In this document: positions 54,365 through 62,361 of the stretch, one piece after another | Position numbering within the stretch: the stretch's first letter is position 1 | How the letters are laid out: each line of letters opens with the position of its first letter | Assembly (NCBI GenBank): GCA_903851365.1 | Contig: CAINOB010000123.1 | Coordinates: forward strand, 1-64,000 | Direction of reading: 5' to 3' | DNA: 64,000 nt | Origin: an uncultured Bacteroidota bacterium | GTDB taxonomy: Bacteria; Bacteroidota; Bacteroidia; Bacteroidales; UBA12481 | Notes under the pieces: generated by a model | Told to the model about the DNA's origin: nothing | Seen by the model: the letters and a program-made list of their open reading frames with translations, nothing else | The model's database searches: none | Translations under genes and position numbers: made by a program

Positions 54365-56113
54365 TTATGCAGCGATTTTCTTATTCATTAATCCTTTAGC
54401 AGTGGCTTCCACTAATGCGGTAGCCATATGTACTTCAACGGCGTTTCCAATGAATTTTTTCTGGTCAGCCTGGGTACCGATAAGTATGTAGCTTTCCGGG
54501 AAACCCATAATCTTTTTTAACTCCGGGATACGGAGCATCCTCATTTTGATATCGATGATTCCATAAATAGCCATGAATTCCTTGATCTTGACCAGGATTT
54601 CGCTGTCTCCTTCTATAATCTCATAGACTATTCCTTCTTCGTAAGGAATAATGAATGATGGTATATTACTTTCATCTGTGGCAACATCGATAAGGTATGG
54701 TGGCATTTTGTCCATTCGGGCAATGAGCGTAAAACATGGGCGATCGATAGATCCACCTGACGAAGTAAATTGAGGATTCATGAGATAGTGCCATTTCCTG
54801 TTGGCGGTAATCACCGGGGCCGGATTCTCAATCGAACTGCCAACATTATTAAAGTTGGTGTCCATCACCCAAGGTTTGACCGTCATTAGGTTCTGCTTGG
54901 GGACCGTGGAAATGGCAGGACACGGCTTTTCTACATCCGAGGATTGCCCACCTCCAGTATATTGGTTCATGATGTACCTGTCAACCACAACTGGTGCAAA
55001 TTTGGGATTTGCTGTCAGTGTCCCGATTGGTTTATCAATGCTGGCCGGGGTGGATTGTCCGTACTGTTGATCAATGAACCGGGTTTGAATCAATGATATC
55101 CGGTCTTTGGTTGTCACCGTTGGACTCGGCTTCTCAATTGATGAAACATTGTCACCGTTTCCGTAGTATGAAGCCAGAAATTCTGTATTAATCAGCTGGT
55201 GATGGTCCTTGCATGTGATGGTTCCTGCAGGACGATCAACTGATACTGACTTACTTTTCGGGTCCCCGGAAAACGCTTTCGATAAAAATGCCTTCTGGCC
55301 CCCGGCCACAAACTTGATCAACCCTGCATAGATTCTTTGCAGTGTAGCCTCCACCAGCGGTTTCTTGCGATCAAAAATACTCCAGCCTTCATCGGAAAAA
55401 TCAAGAACCTCTTTTACAGCTTTCCATTTTTTCAGGGGTTTCCCGAAAAGACTATTTTCTGGCTTTTCGGCGTGTGTTGGTTCCGGCCAATAGATTTCTT
55501 CTCCCAGTCCTGCAAACTGCCCGAAATACCGCTTGCGTGATGTGAACGCGCCGTAATTGGCAGCATTTAGAATTCTGTGTTCAAACTTATACCCATAAGA
55601 CTTCACAGAGTTAATCCATCGGAGATAATCAATACCGGCGTCTTTGCTTATTGGTTTTCCTTTTTCATCCAGGGGTCCCCAACTCATGAATTCTTCGACG
55701 TTCTCAATCTGGATTATTTCTGGCTGTATCGCGGTGATATATGGGAAAAGATGATCCGCTAAGGTTCGGCTGTCTGCATCTCTGGCTTGTCCACCCTTGG
55801 CTTTGCTGAAATTTGTGCATTCTAAACTGGCAAACAGTACAACCTTGGCATCCGGGTAAATAAATTGCAGGTAATTGACATGCCTGACAAGCCGTGTCAT
55901 GCGCGAAGTGTTGTATAGAAGGGTAATGTCCTCAGTAAAATGTAGGGTCTGCTTATGGTTTGATTTGTGCGATCGGATGGCGTTTTCATCGTGATTGATA
56001 CAGGCAGCAACAATGGCGCACTGTTCACCACCAATCCGCGCATTGTGAACACCGGTTGTTGTACCTCCTCCACCGCAGAACAGATCGACATAGATCAAGG
56101 TTACATTCTTCAT
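54365..56113 (-). CDS. C5 cytosine methyltransferase-like protein with ECT in place of PCQ and six SIDKP repeats
   Basis: This 582-residue enzyme has motif I VDLFCGGGGTTTGVHN (about 9-24), motif VI IENVEEF (136-142), motif VIII-like SRKRYFGQF (191-199) and motif X FIGNAVEVHMAT near the C-terminus. Motif IV reads SLECTNFSKAKGG (C99 is the likely nucleophile), with E98 and T100 where most enzymes have P and Q. Residues about 290-465 hold six repeats of S-[IV]-[DE]-x-P with a period of about 34 residues. This region may act as a set of target-recognition elements. It follows the HNH gene with a 4-bp overlap. Confidence 0.85.
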   Translation of the reverse strand: MKNVTLIYVDLFCGGGGTTTGVHNARIGGEQCAIVAACINHDENAIRSHKSNHKQTLHFTEDITLLYNTSRMTRLVRHVNYLQFIYPDAKVVLFASLECTNFSKAKGGQARDADSRTLADHLFPYITAIQPEIIQIENVEEFMSWGPLDEKGKPISKDAGIDYLRWINSVKSYGYKFEHRILNAANYGAFTSRKRYFGQFAGLGEEIYWPEPTHAEKPENSLFGKPLKKWKAVKEVLDFSDEGWSIFDRKKPLVEATLQRIYAGLIKFVAGGQKAFLSKAFSGDPKSKSVSVDRPAGTITCKDHHQLINTEFLASYYGNGDNVSSIEKPSPTVTTKDRISLIQTRFIDQQYGQSTPASIDKPIGTLTANPKFAPVVVDRYIMNQYTGGGQSSDVEKPCPAISTVPKQNLMTVKPWVMDTNFNNVGSSIENPAPVITANRKWHYLMNPQFTSSGGSIDRPCFTLIARMDKMPPYLIDVATDESNIPSFIIPYEEGIVYEIIEGDSEILVKIKEFMAIYGIIDIKMRMLRIPELKKIMGFPESYILIGTQADQKKFIGNAVEVHMATALVEATAKGLMNKKIAA

Positions 56114-56436
56114 CGGGCCCCTCCGATATTTCTTTTGTCATAGATGTTGTGGCAATGCCGGCAAAGGATTTTGATGTTTTGGGGGGCCCAGGACAATTCA
56201 GTTCTACCCGATTTCTGTGCTTCGTCCACACTGACCGTATGGGCACAATCCAGTGGGGTCCCACCGTTAATTCCGCACTCCTGGCATTTATGATATCCCA
56301 AGGTCTCCAATTGATCAGCTAATACCTGTCTCTTAGCCTTTGTAACCATACGGTTGACATAGGTTTTGCTTACAGTTCGTCCGTCACTACAGTGGTAGTG
56401 GTTTCCTTTGCTAACAGGTTTAATTTTGGGTTTCAT
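56110..56436 (-). CDS. HNH endonuclease
   Basis: This 108-residue protein has the HNH core: CQECGINGGTPLDCAHTVSV, then KILCRHCHNIYDKR, with two Cys pairs for structural zinc. It may nick or cut phage DNA, or act in packaging like other phage HNH proteins. It overlaps the methyltransferase start by 4 bp. Confidence 0.85.
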   Translation of the reverse strand: MKPKIKPVSKGNHYHCSDGRTVSKTYVNRMVTKAKRQVLADQLETLGYHKCQECGINGGTPLDCAHTVSVDEAQKSGRTELSWAPQNIKILCRHCHNIYDKRNIGGAR

Positions 56437-56942
56437 ACGAATTTTATTCGGTAGTATTCACTTAAAAAATTAGCCTCGACCAGTTTCGGGTCCATGCATA
56501 CAACCGGTTCGTTACCGGGGATCCCGATCATTAATTCATCCCATTCCCATTGCAACATTTCAGCATCCGCCATGTGCACTTCGCTGGAAAGTGGGTAATC
56601 AAAACCGAACTTTCCTGCAATAATCCGCATGAGTTTATCTTCAATAGCCTTGTAATTTGTCAGTTTGGGCTTGATGGGCCGGGGAATGTCGCGCAAATAG
56701 GCTTCGCTGGCATCGTGTAGAAGGGCCTGCAGTTTCAATTCTTTAGGTGCTATCCTGCTGACCATCACGCTGTGTTCAGCCACTGAATAGAAGTTGGGTA
56801 AATGCCCGGAAAACCTACACTCCATTGATAATGCATGAGCGATATCCCTGATATTTATCATTTCCGGAGTTGGCTCAAAAACATTCATGTATAGGCCGGT
56901 GAAGGTTCGGATGCAATCCTTGGTGAAAAGATTTTCGGTCAT
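56433..56942 (-). CDS. HD-domain phosphohydrolase (YfbR-like)
   Basis: This is a 169-residue protein. The start is set at ATG 56942, which overlaps the upstream stop. The HD signature is complete: FYSVAEHSVMVSRIAPKELK (first His) and LLHDASEAYLRDIPRPIK (HD), then MADAEMLQWEWDE. YfbR-like enzymes act on deoxynucleoside monophosphates, so a role in phage nucleotide metabolism is likely. Confidence 0.85.
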   Translation of the reverse strand: MTENLFTKDCIRTFTGLYMNVFEPTPEMINIRDIAHALSMECRFSGHLPNFYSVAEHSVMVSRIAPKELKLQALLHDASEAYLRDIPRPIKPKLTNYKAIEDKLMRIIAGKFGFDYPLSSEVHMADAEMLQWEWDELMIGIPGNEPVVCMDPKLVEANFLSEYYRIKFV

Positions 56943-57514
56943 GGTCGGGCCTCCAGTTGGAATTCGTAAATCCAAATCCAGGGGTTTAAATCCCATGATC
57001 CTTTGCCATTGATGGATTCCCATAGGCTTTCATAAGACCAAACAGCATCGATATCGGAAAATGCCGCATCTGGCTGGGTGTATAGTTTATATCCGGTAGT
57101 GCCGTAATCGCAGACTTTTTCAATGCCCTCAGCAATGGCATCCTCCTCAGTTATATCCTGTAACCGCTCACATCTTACCTTGGTAATTCGGATAAAGAAT
57201 CTAGCCTTGTCGGCTGGCATGAACATTTTGTTTTTCCAACGCAGGTTTCTATCCATTATGTCATTGGAACCATTGTATCTGTAAAAAGTAAGGGTTCCGG
57301 CAATTCCTCCATCAATTGCGCTATACGGCTCTTTCAAGTAAACCACTTCTCCCGGAAAGTACCTAGGCTTCATTTTCAAACCATGCCAATCTTCCGTTTG
57401 TCCATTTCTCAAACCACGGCCATCCGGTTGTGACGTAATAATTCTCCTGGTCTGCGTTTTCCGGCCTTCGATAACAGCCAGAAACATTTCTTCTTTGAAT
57501 AGGATTCCCTTCAT
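56939..57514 (-). CDS. ASCH-domain protein
   Basis: This 191-residue phage protein matches ASCH/YqfB-like proteins: ILFKEEMFLAVIEGRKTQTR, RIITSQP, YFPGEVVYLKEPYS, then VRCERLQDITEEDAIAEGIE and SLWESINGKGSWDLNPWIWI. ASCH proteins may bind RNA or modified nucleosides; the role here is unknown. It is coupled to the HD gene. Confidence 0.85.
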   Translation of the reverse strand: MKGILFKEEMFLAVIEGRKTQTRRIITSQPDGRGLRNGQTEDWHGLKMKPRYFPGEVVYLKEPYSAIDGGIAGTLTFYRYNGSNDIMDRNLRWKNKMFMPADKARFFIRITKVRCERLQDITEEDAIAEGIEKVCDYGTTGYKLYTQPDAAFSDIDAVWSYESLWESINGKGSWDLNPWIWIYEFQLEARP

Positions 57515-57693
57515 GGCTGAATCTCCTTCTCCAAGTAATCAATCATTAATTTATGACTGGCTGCTTTTTTAATGGTCAAATCAAAAATATCTTTCCACTT
57601 ATGTTTTTCAGATAAGTAGGCAATTTGTACCAATGCTTCATACTGATCTTTATGATCTTGCAATAGTTCTGCTTGTAGGTCTTTCAGGCTCAT
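57511..57693 (-). CDS. Hypothetical small helical protein
   Basis: This 60-residue protein is helical and charged (LQDHKDQYEALVQIAYLSEK, then AASHKLMIDYLEKEIQP). It overlaps both neighbours by 4 bp, which supports it as a real gene. Function is unknown. Confidence 0.6.
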   Translation of the reverse strand: MSLKDLQAELLQDHKDQYEALVQIAYLSEKHKWKDIFDLTIKKAASHKLMIDYLEKEIQP

Positions 57694-57932
57694 GATCTTC
57701 TCCGTTTCTTTTTAGTTCGATTTAATACCATTCTTTTGGGGGACTTGAAGGTGTATTTCCCTCCGTCAATCTCTCTTTCAATCTCTTGCCAGCATATCCA
57801 TGCCCCAAATTTGCTTTTGGGTGGGATATAGTCATCTAATGCTTTTTTTAGTTCGTAAAAGGCATCAGATAGTCCTTTATCTCCGGATTGAATTATTGCG
57901 GTTTCGAGGTTGGTTGCCACTTCTTTCCTCAT
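57690..57932 (-). CDS. Hypothetical small protein with basic C-terminus
   Basis: This 80-residue protein starts at ATG 57932, two bases after the stop of the small membrane gene. The body is mixed (ALDDYIPPKSKFGAWICWQE) and the end is basic (RMVLNRTKKKRRRS), suggesting nucleic-acid contact. No family was recognised. Confidence 0.55.
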   Translation of the reverse strand: MRKEVATNLETAIIQSGDKGLSDAFYELKKALDDYIPPKSKFGAWICWQEIEREIDGGKYTFKSPKRMVLNRTKKKRRRS

Positions 57933-57934
57933 GA

Positions 57935-58030
57935 TTACAGGATTATGATTAGAATAATTGCCCACATGACAGCTCCCACAAATAATCCCAACAGAATTCC
58001 TTTGGGGGCATCCAGACTTTTTGATTCCAT
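57935..58030 (-). CDS. Small single-pass membrane protein, 31 residues
   Basis: ATG at 58028-58030 and TAA at 57935 frame a 31-residue protein, MESKSLDAPKGILLGLFVGA followed by VMWAIILIIIL, a clear membrane helix. Tight spacing to the flanking genes (3 and 2 bp) supports it. Confidence 0.6.
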   Translation of the reverse strand: MESKSLDAPKGILLGLFVGAVMWAIILIIIL

Positions 58031-58033
58031 GAT

Positions 58034-58633
58034 TTACTTTTTAAAAAATTCCGCGAATGTCGAATTACCCCATTCACCTTTAGTTAAGGTGATCACTTCA
58101 CTAATGGTGTACTGCTTTTTCCTCTGGGTGAGTCTTTCGGTAACAAAGTTTTTCGTTCCGAATGAGCAGGCGCCGGTGATTACCCGATAGCATTCAATCG
58201 TCTTTTCGTAGGTTATGGCGCTCTCTCTGGTAAGATTTTCATAATCTGACTTATTACGGTCAGATATTTTGAAAATCAAATCCTGTTTGGCTTCCTTTAT
58301 GGTATCACCGTGGGCATATTTTTTGTCGTTGGTGACAATGAAAAATTCTTTGGGGTCCCCGATTTTCTTAACCCGGTAAACGTTTTTCTTCTTGGATAAT
58401 ACCTGGGCGAAAATGCCATCAACTTTGATGAATTTCTCGCCAAGCCACGTGAAAAGATGGTTGTCGGGATCAATCTTTGTGTATTTAGGATCTGTAATTC
58501 CGGTGCCACTCAGGTAGAGATAGCCACCGACAGTTAAGCCCTCGGGTAATGAGGTAATTCCGGTGCCACTCAGGTAGAGGGAGCCACCATAATACGGTTT
58601 CCCGTTTTTAGTTTCGAATTGAATTTTTTTCAT
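58034..58633 (-). CDS. Protein with leucine-rich-like repeats
   Basis: This 199-residue protein begins with two copies of a short LRR-like unit (GGSLYLSGTGITSLPEGL; GGYLYLSGTGITDPKYTK). The DNA shows a matching direct repeat of about 60 bp (58501-58620, shared GGTGCCACTCAGGTAGAG). The rest (FTWLGEKFIKVDGIFAQVLS, NVYRVKKIGDPKEFF) is a separate domain with a mixed C-terminus. Phage early proteins with such short LRR-like repeats are known, but function is not. Confidence 0.7.
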   Translation of the reverse strand: MKKIQFETKNGKPYYGGSLYLSGTGITSLPEGLTVGGYLYLSGTGITDPKYTKIDPDNHLFTWLGEKFIKVDGIFAQVLSKKKNVYRVKKIGDPKEFFIVTNDKKYAHGDTIKEAKQDLIFKISDRNKSDYENLTRESAITYEKTIECYRVITGACSFGTKNFVTERLTQRKKQYTISEVITLTKGEWGNSTFAEFFKK

Positions 58634-58839
58634 TATTCTATTTTTAAGAGTTGGATTAACTTTTCATTGGCTCCCAGAAGGGTGTTGGCTTTTTCCTGGT
58701 TGTCTTTTATTTCGGATTTCCGTTTTTGAATGAGATTATTCACTACTTGGGATAGAAGTGCATTTTGTTCCATTGGGGCCAGTTTTTCCAGACTGTTGGT
58801 GATATCGCTTAGATATCCGTCCATTCGATGTTTTTCCAT
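58633..58839 (-). CDS. Hypothetical small coiled-coil protein
   Basis: This 68-residue protein starts at ATG 58839 (the codon before it is TTG), overlapping the SSB stop. It is helical (SLEKLAPMEQNALLSQVVNN, then KANTLLGANEKLIQLLKIE). Function is unknown. Confidence 0.55.
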   Translation of the reverse strand: MEKHRMDGYLSDITNSLEKLAPMEQNALLSQVVNNLIQKRKSEIKDNQEKANTLLGANEKLIQLLKIE

Positions 58840-59240
58840 CAATAAGGTAGATCGTCTCCCCCATCAGGAGTGTTATTATTTTGGGGACCCTGATTTTCAG
58901 GATTAGAATCCTGTGGCCAGGTCAACATCTTGATCACCTCGGCAACGATCTCGGTTTTTTGGCGATCATTTCCGTCTTTGTCGGTGAACTTTGGGTGGGT
59001 GGTTTTTCCTTCGATATAGCACATCAGACCTTTGCGGGCGTACTTTTCCACAAATTCAGCCTGCTGTCTCCACACCACAATATTGTGGAACTCAGTGTTT
59101 TTAATCTGTTCTCCCGCTTTGTTTTTAAAGGTTTCGTTGGTGGCAACACTGAAGTTTGCCACGGTTACCCCACCATCCAGGTGTTTCACTGTTGGGTCTG
59201 CGGTGATGTGACCCAGGATAATTGCTTTGTTAACTGACAT
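58839..59240 (-). CDS. ssb: Single-stranded DNA-binding protein
   Basis: This 133-residue SSB has an OB-fold N-terminal domain (NKAIILGHITADPTVKHLDG, VTVANFSVATNETFKNKAGE, FHNIVVWRQQAEFVEKYARK), a Pro/Asn/Gln-rich linker and the acidic tip DDLPY that recruits partner proteins. It coats ssDNA in phage replication and recombination and lies near a DnaC-like loader and an ERF recombinase. Very likely correct. Confidence 0.95.
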   Translation of the reverse strand: MSVNKAIILGHITADPTVKHLDGGVTVANFSVATNETFKNKAGEQIKNTEFHNIVVWRQQAEFVEKYARKGLMCYIEGKTTHPKFTDKDGNDRQKTEIVAEVIKMLTWPQDSNPENQGPQNNNTPDGGDDLPY

Positions 59241-59251
59241 ATTCTTGATTT

Positions 59252-59443
59252 TTAAATTGATTGTTCATAGTATAATTCATTCTTTTCTGCAACCCCGGTA
59301 TACCATGTTGCCCGGATTGTCTTCAGGGATCCCGGAAACTGATTCAATAACCACTGATAGTTTATTTCCAAAGGATTTTTAATCCATTTTACACAGGGGT
59401 ATGATTTATCCCCGGTATTGATCTGACAGAGGATTGATGTCAT
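59252..59443 (-). CDS. Hypothetical small protein
   Basis: This 63-residue protein is Trp/Tyr-rich (NYQWLLNQFPGSLKTIRATW, YTGVAEKNELYYEQ). It overlaps the loader stop by 4 bp. No family was recognised. Confidence 0.55.
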   Translation of the reverse strand: MTSILCQINTGDKSYPCVKWIKNPLEINYQWLLNQFPGSLKTIRATWYTGVAEKNELYYEQSI

Positions 59444-60081
59444 CGGAAGGATCCTCCTTTGACTTCTATCTGGTGAAACATGGGCATAAACCGGTCGGCA
59501 ATACGATTATGGGAATCGTTGTACCGGTTAAGTACCTGAATAGGACTTAAGTTTGTTGAGCAAAAGGTGATGAGACCTTTTTCGTAGCGATCAAATAAAA
59601 TGGTTTGAATGATGTTGGCCCCCGAAGAATAATTTAATTCCATTCCCAGGTCGTTTATGGCAATGAATCTGAAATTATGCAGCTTATACCGGATGGAGTA
59701 TGTGTCCATGTCTTCATCTTTGTAATAATTCTCCCGGATGAATGGCGTAGTAAATGTTGACACGTTTCTCCCGTAGAGGGAAAGGATACACCTGGATACG
59801 CATTTTATCAGCATGGTTTTCCCGGTTCCGACAGGACCGTACAGGAGTAACCCTTTTCTGGGCAGGACCCTTATGTAATCCTTAATTGCATTGAGAACAG
59901 GGCGGTTTTCATCGGTAATAACCAATTCTCCTACCTGAGCAAACGGATCCTCCCGAATGATATCATTCAGATGTTTTTGCATCGTTCTGACCACGGATCT
60001 TTCGTCCAAGCTTTTTACTGAGGTATTCTTTAACATCTCGTTCTCCTTCGGTATCACAACATAGTTCTGTGGGGTTTCCAT
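59440..60081 (-). CDS. DnaC-like AAA+ helicase loader
   Basis: This 213-residue ATPase has Walker A LLLYGPVGTGKTMLIKC (about residues 79-95), Walker B FIAINDLGME (about 140), a sensor-like ITFCSTNLSPIQVLNRYND and a final arginine finger region (IADRFMPMFHQI). It probably loads a replicative helicase. Its N-terminus overlaps the end of the DUF1376 gene by 119 bp; a later start (for example Met 34) would shorten this to about 20 bp. Confidence 0.88.
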   Translation of the reverse strand: METPQNYVVIPKENEMLKNTSVKSLDERSVVRTMQKHLNDIIREDPFAQVGELVITDENRPVLNAIKDYIRVLPRKGLLLYGPVGTGKTMLIKCVSRCILSLYGRNVSTFTTPFIRENYYKDEDMDTYSIRYKLHNFRFIAINDLGMELNYSSGANIIQTILFDRYEKGLITFCSTNLSPIQVLNRYNDSHNRIADRFMPMFHQIEVKGGSFR

Positions 60082-60886
60082 CTTTGGTGGATCTTGATTT
60101 GGTTAATATTTTGGTAAAATGGTTCCGAAGATTTTCGGTGGTCTGAATTTGTTGTTTCCAGAATGAATCTTTCTTCAGAAACCGGTATGACTCACGGATA
60201 TCATCGATTGAGAATTTATCAGACTCAATCATCAGGCGAATTGGAGATAGCCATTTATCAACCCGGGCCTTTTCGATATGAGGGGCCCTTATGTTAAGGG
60301 ATTCTAAATTTGATTTTATGAGCTTGTAAAATTCCAGTGTGAGTTTCAAATAAAGTTCTCCCTGATCCTGGGTATTTTCTTTGATCAGACCCCAGGATTT
60401 AAACTCCGAAAAATCATGAGGGGCAACAGATACTTTAGTATCTGTTATATATATACTTTGACTTTGACTGGCATAGGCTAAGCCATTGGGTAAGTCAATG
60501 GGTAACCCATTGGGTAAGCCATAGGCTAAGCCATCGATTTTTTTATGATTTCCCCATTTTCCCTCAGCTCCTTTCCTTCCTCCAATACTCTGTTTATCAA
60601 TCTTCTGTAATACTTCAATTCTGGTTAATTCCATCTTTTCGTTATGTAAATTCCCCTCTTGATCCTTGATAAATTTTCGAAGGACAAAAGGAGGGATCGT
60701 TACACCCCCCCCCTGGGGGTTAAGGGGTAGCCTTATGGGTAACCTATCGGTATCCGAGGTCACACTTCCGTTCTCCCATTGATAGCATAACATCCTCATA
60801 TAAATGCCAACTTCTTCATTGGTCATCTCTGCGGTATCCACCAAAAACCTCTTAACATCAATGGGCCATGTATGCAGGTTGCTCAT
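59963..60886 (-). CDS. DUF1376-like replication protein
   Basis: This 307-residue protein has an N-terminal DUF1376/YdaU-like domain (DVKRFLVDTAEMTNEEVGIY, MRMLCYQWENGSV, then EGNLHNEKMELTRIEVLQKI). A repetitive linker (GLAYGLPNGLPIDLPNGLAY) and a helical C-terminus follow. It lies beside the DnaC-like loader, so an origin-binding or primosome-type role is likely. It contains a run of nine G (plus-strand C, 60705-60713), in frame. Confidence 0.75.
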   Translation of the reverse strand: MSNLHTWPIDVKRFLVDTAEMTNEEVGIYMRMLCYQWENGSVTSDTDRLPIRLPLNPQGGGVTIPPFVLRKFIKDQEGNLHNEKMELTRIEVLQKIDKQSIGGRKGAEGKWGNHKKIDGLAYGLPNGLPIDLPNGLAYASQSQSIYITDTKVSVAPHDFSEFKSWGLIKENTQDQGELYLKLTLEFYKLIKSNLESLNIRAPHIEKARVDKWLSPIRLMIESDKFSIDDIRESYRFLKKDSFWKQQIQTTENLRNHFTKILTKSRSTKDGNPTELCCDTEGERDVKEYLSKKLGRKIRGQNDAKTSE

Positions 60887-60891
60887 GATAA

Positions 60892-61296
60892 TTATCCTAC
60901 TAATTGTGGATTTTTCAGGTTCGTTTTCATCTCCTTAAGGGTATTATGGATATCGGTCACAACCGGACCATACCCATACCTTTTATCATTCATCCAGACC
61001 GAATTCACTGTCTTCTGCGCGTGGATAACCGTAGCATGATCTTTACCCCCAAGTTGTTTACCGATGTATGTTAATTTCAGATAAGGCACGAATTCCCGCG
61101 TAAAAGCCATAGCCACCTGTCGGGGAACCAGGATTTCCCTTTGGCTGGTTTTGGTGATCATCGCGGTTCGGCTAATCTTCATCTTTTCACAAACCACTTT
61201 AACTACCATATCCATATTGATGGTGAGCGTTTGATCTTCCCGGTCCAAGCCGGGGATGACATAATATTCAGGCATTTCCATATCTTGGGTTTTCAT
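60892..61296 (-). CDS. DnaA domain IV-type DNA-binding protein
   Basis: This is a 134-residue protein. The start at 61296 gives an ATGA overlap with the upstream gene. The C-terminal half matches the DnaA origin-binding HTH domain: SQREILVPRQVAMAFTREFV, LTYIGKQLGGKDHATVIHAQ. It lacks the AAA+ domain. It could recruit to a DnaA-box-type origin or block the host origin; this is inference. Family assignment is solid. Confidence 0.88.
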   Translation of the reverse strand: MKTQDMEMPEYYVIPGLDREDQTLTINMDMVVKVVCEKMKISRTAMITKTSQREILVPRQVAMAFTREFVPYLKLTYIGKQLGGKDHATVIHAQKTVNSVWMNDKRYGYGPVVTDIHNTLKEMKTNLKNPQLVG

Positions 61297-61484
61297 AATG
61301 CGTGACGGCATCTTAATCCAAACTTATCGTCACTTGAAAGACTCTCGATATCATTCAGCCACAAGGGATCCGTTCTTTTGTCATATTTCTCATAAACATC
61401 TTCATCCGTGACCTCAACGGTTTCTCGAGTGGTGGTTACCGTTAAGTCCGGATTTAGTTGATGGCAAATGATATCTATTAACAT
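61293..61484 (-). CDS. Hypothetical small acidic protein
   Basis: This 63-residue protein has a beta-like N-terminus (IDIICHQLNPDLTVTTTRET) and an acidic C-terminus (NDIESLSSDDKFGL). It is coupled to the DnaA-like gene and follows the tRNA in the transcript. Function is unknown. Confidence 0.55.
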   Translation of the reverse strand: MLIDIICHQLNPDLTVTTTRETVEVTDEDVYEKYDKRTDPLWLNDIESLSSDDKFGLRCRHAL

Positions 61485-61505
61485 GGTTTGAATTTTAAGT
61501 TTAGG

Positions 61506-61576
61506 TGCGGGTGAGAGAATCGAACTCCCATCTAAGGGTTATGAGCCCTTCGGCGTACCATTGGCACCAACCCGCA
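61506..61576 (-). tRNA. tRNA with CAT anticodon (Met or Ile2)
   Basis: The minus strand folds into a full cloverleaf: acceptor TGCGGGT/ACCCGCA, D-stem GGTG/CGCC, anticodon stem AAGGG/CCCTT around CTCATAA, and a T-arm GGGAG-TTCGATT-CTCTC. The first pair is T-A, so it is not a typical initiator. The 3' CCA is not encoded. It sits in the phage early operon. Confidence 0.88.
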
Positions 61577-61580
61577 GTGT

Positions 61581-61599
61581 TGCCCCGTTTCGTGGGGCA
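61581..61599. other. Stem-loop just upstream of the tRNA
   Basis: TGCCCC (61581-61586) and GGGGCA (61594-61599) form a 6-bp stem. It lies between the upstream gene stop and the tRNA 5' end on the minus strand, so it may help processing of the tRNA transcript. Confidence 0.5.
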
Positions 61600-61606
61600 G
61601 ACGAAC

Positions 61607-62350
61607 CTATTGCTCGATAATGGCAATAGCGGGGCAGATGGAACGGATAACCTCTAGTTGGTCATCTATTGCCTTATCCCTCACTTCTTCCATGGTTTGG
61701 TTAGCAGCGGGGGAAATAAGGATAAATCCAACCTCCCGGCCATTGATCTGAGCAAAGGTTTCCACCTCGAGGGTCTCAGCCTGCATTCCTTTGAAAATCG
61801 GGATCCTGAGCGTGAATGCTTTGGGTAGATTGGAGTTGACCACCTGTGAGAAGTTGTCGGTTCTATCTCCTGATTCTTTAACAGATTTCTCAATCTTGTT
61901 ATTGATAGTTCCGGAGAAGTTCATCAGGTCGGTAACCAGCTTCATGTTATCCGATGCACTCGGGAAGAAGGCTCTATTCATCTTGAAAAACATCCCGAGT
62001 TCGGTAGGAGTCCATACTTTCCCGTCATTGATGCCGAATTCTTCAAACTTCGGATGAACAGCCAGCAATCCTTTGATAGTACCTCTCTGGTACTCGTCGT
62101 TCTCATTGAACACCAATTCGATGCTGATTTTCTCCCTGTTGACCAGGATATGACACCGTTTTTGGTTGATCTGATCCGTCTGATCCATGCGTTGTTTCAG
62201 AAATTCAGTCACGGACCCGATGGTGCCAATAATAAAGATTTTTACCGGCGCCTTTACCGGAAGTTCGTTTACACTTGATACTTCCCGGATGATGAGTTCT
62301 GCTTTTTCGCTACCGGGTGCGAAATTGATTTGAAGTCTTTCGTTTTCCAT
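61607..62350 (-). CDS. Conserved hypothetical phage protein
   Basis: This 247-residue soluble protein has a mixed alpha/beta pattern (PVKIFIIGTIGSVTEFLKQR, RCHILVNREKISIELVFNEN, GREVGFILISPAANQTMEEV). It is located between a coiled-coil protein and the tRNA. No family is firmly recognised. A recombination-linked role is suggested only by its neighbours (ERF). Confidence 0.65.
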   Translation of the reverse strand: MENERLQINFAPGSEKAELIIREVSSVNELPVKAPVKIFIIGTIGSVTEFLKQRMDQTDQINQKRCHILVNREKISIELVFNENDEYQRGTIKGLLAVHPKFEEFGINDGKVWTPTELGMFFKMNRAFFPSASDNMKLVTDLMNFSGTINNKIEKSVKESGDRTDNFSQVVNSNLPKAFTLRIPIFKGMQAETLEVETFAQINGREVGFILISPAANQTMEEVRDKAIDDQLEVIRSICPAIAIIEQ

Positions 62351-62361
62351 TTTATTTGTAG

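Noticed and set aside
60705..60713. Run of nine G (coding strand) in the DUF1376-like gene as a second phase-variation site
   Set aside because: The frame is intact on both sides and the protein reads normally through it, so there is no sign of switching.
61019..61030. DnaA-box-like TTATCCAC within the DnaA domain IV gene
   Set aside because: It encodes the conserved ATVIHA peptide and occurs in most genes of the family, so it is explained by coding.
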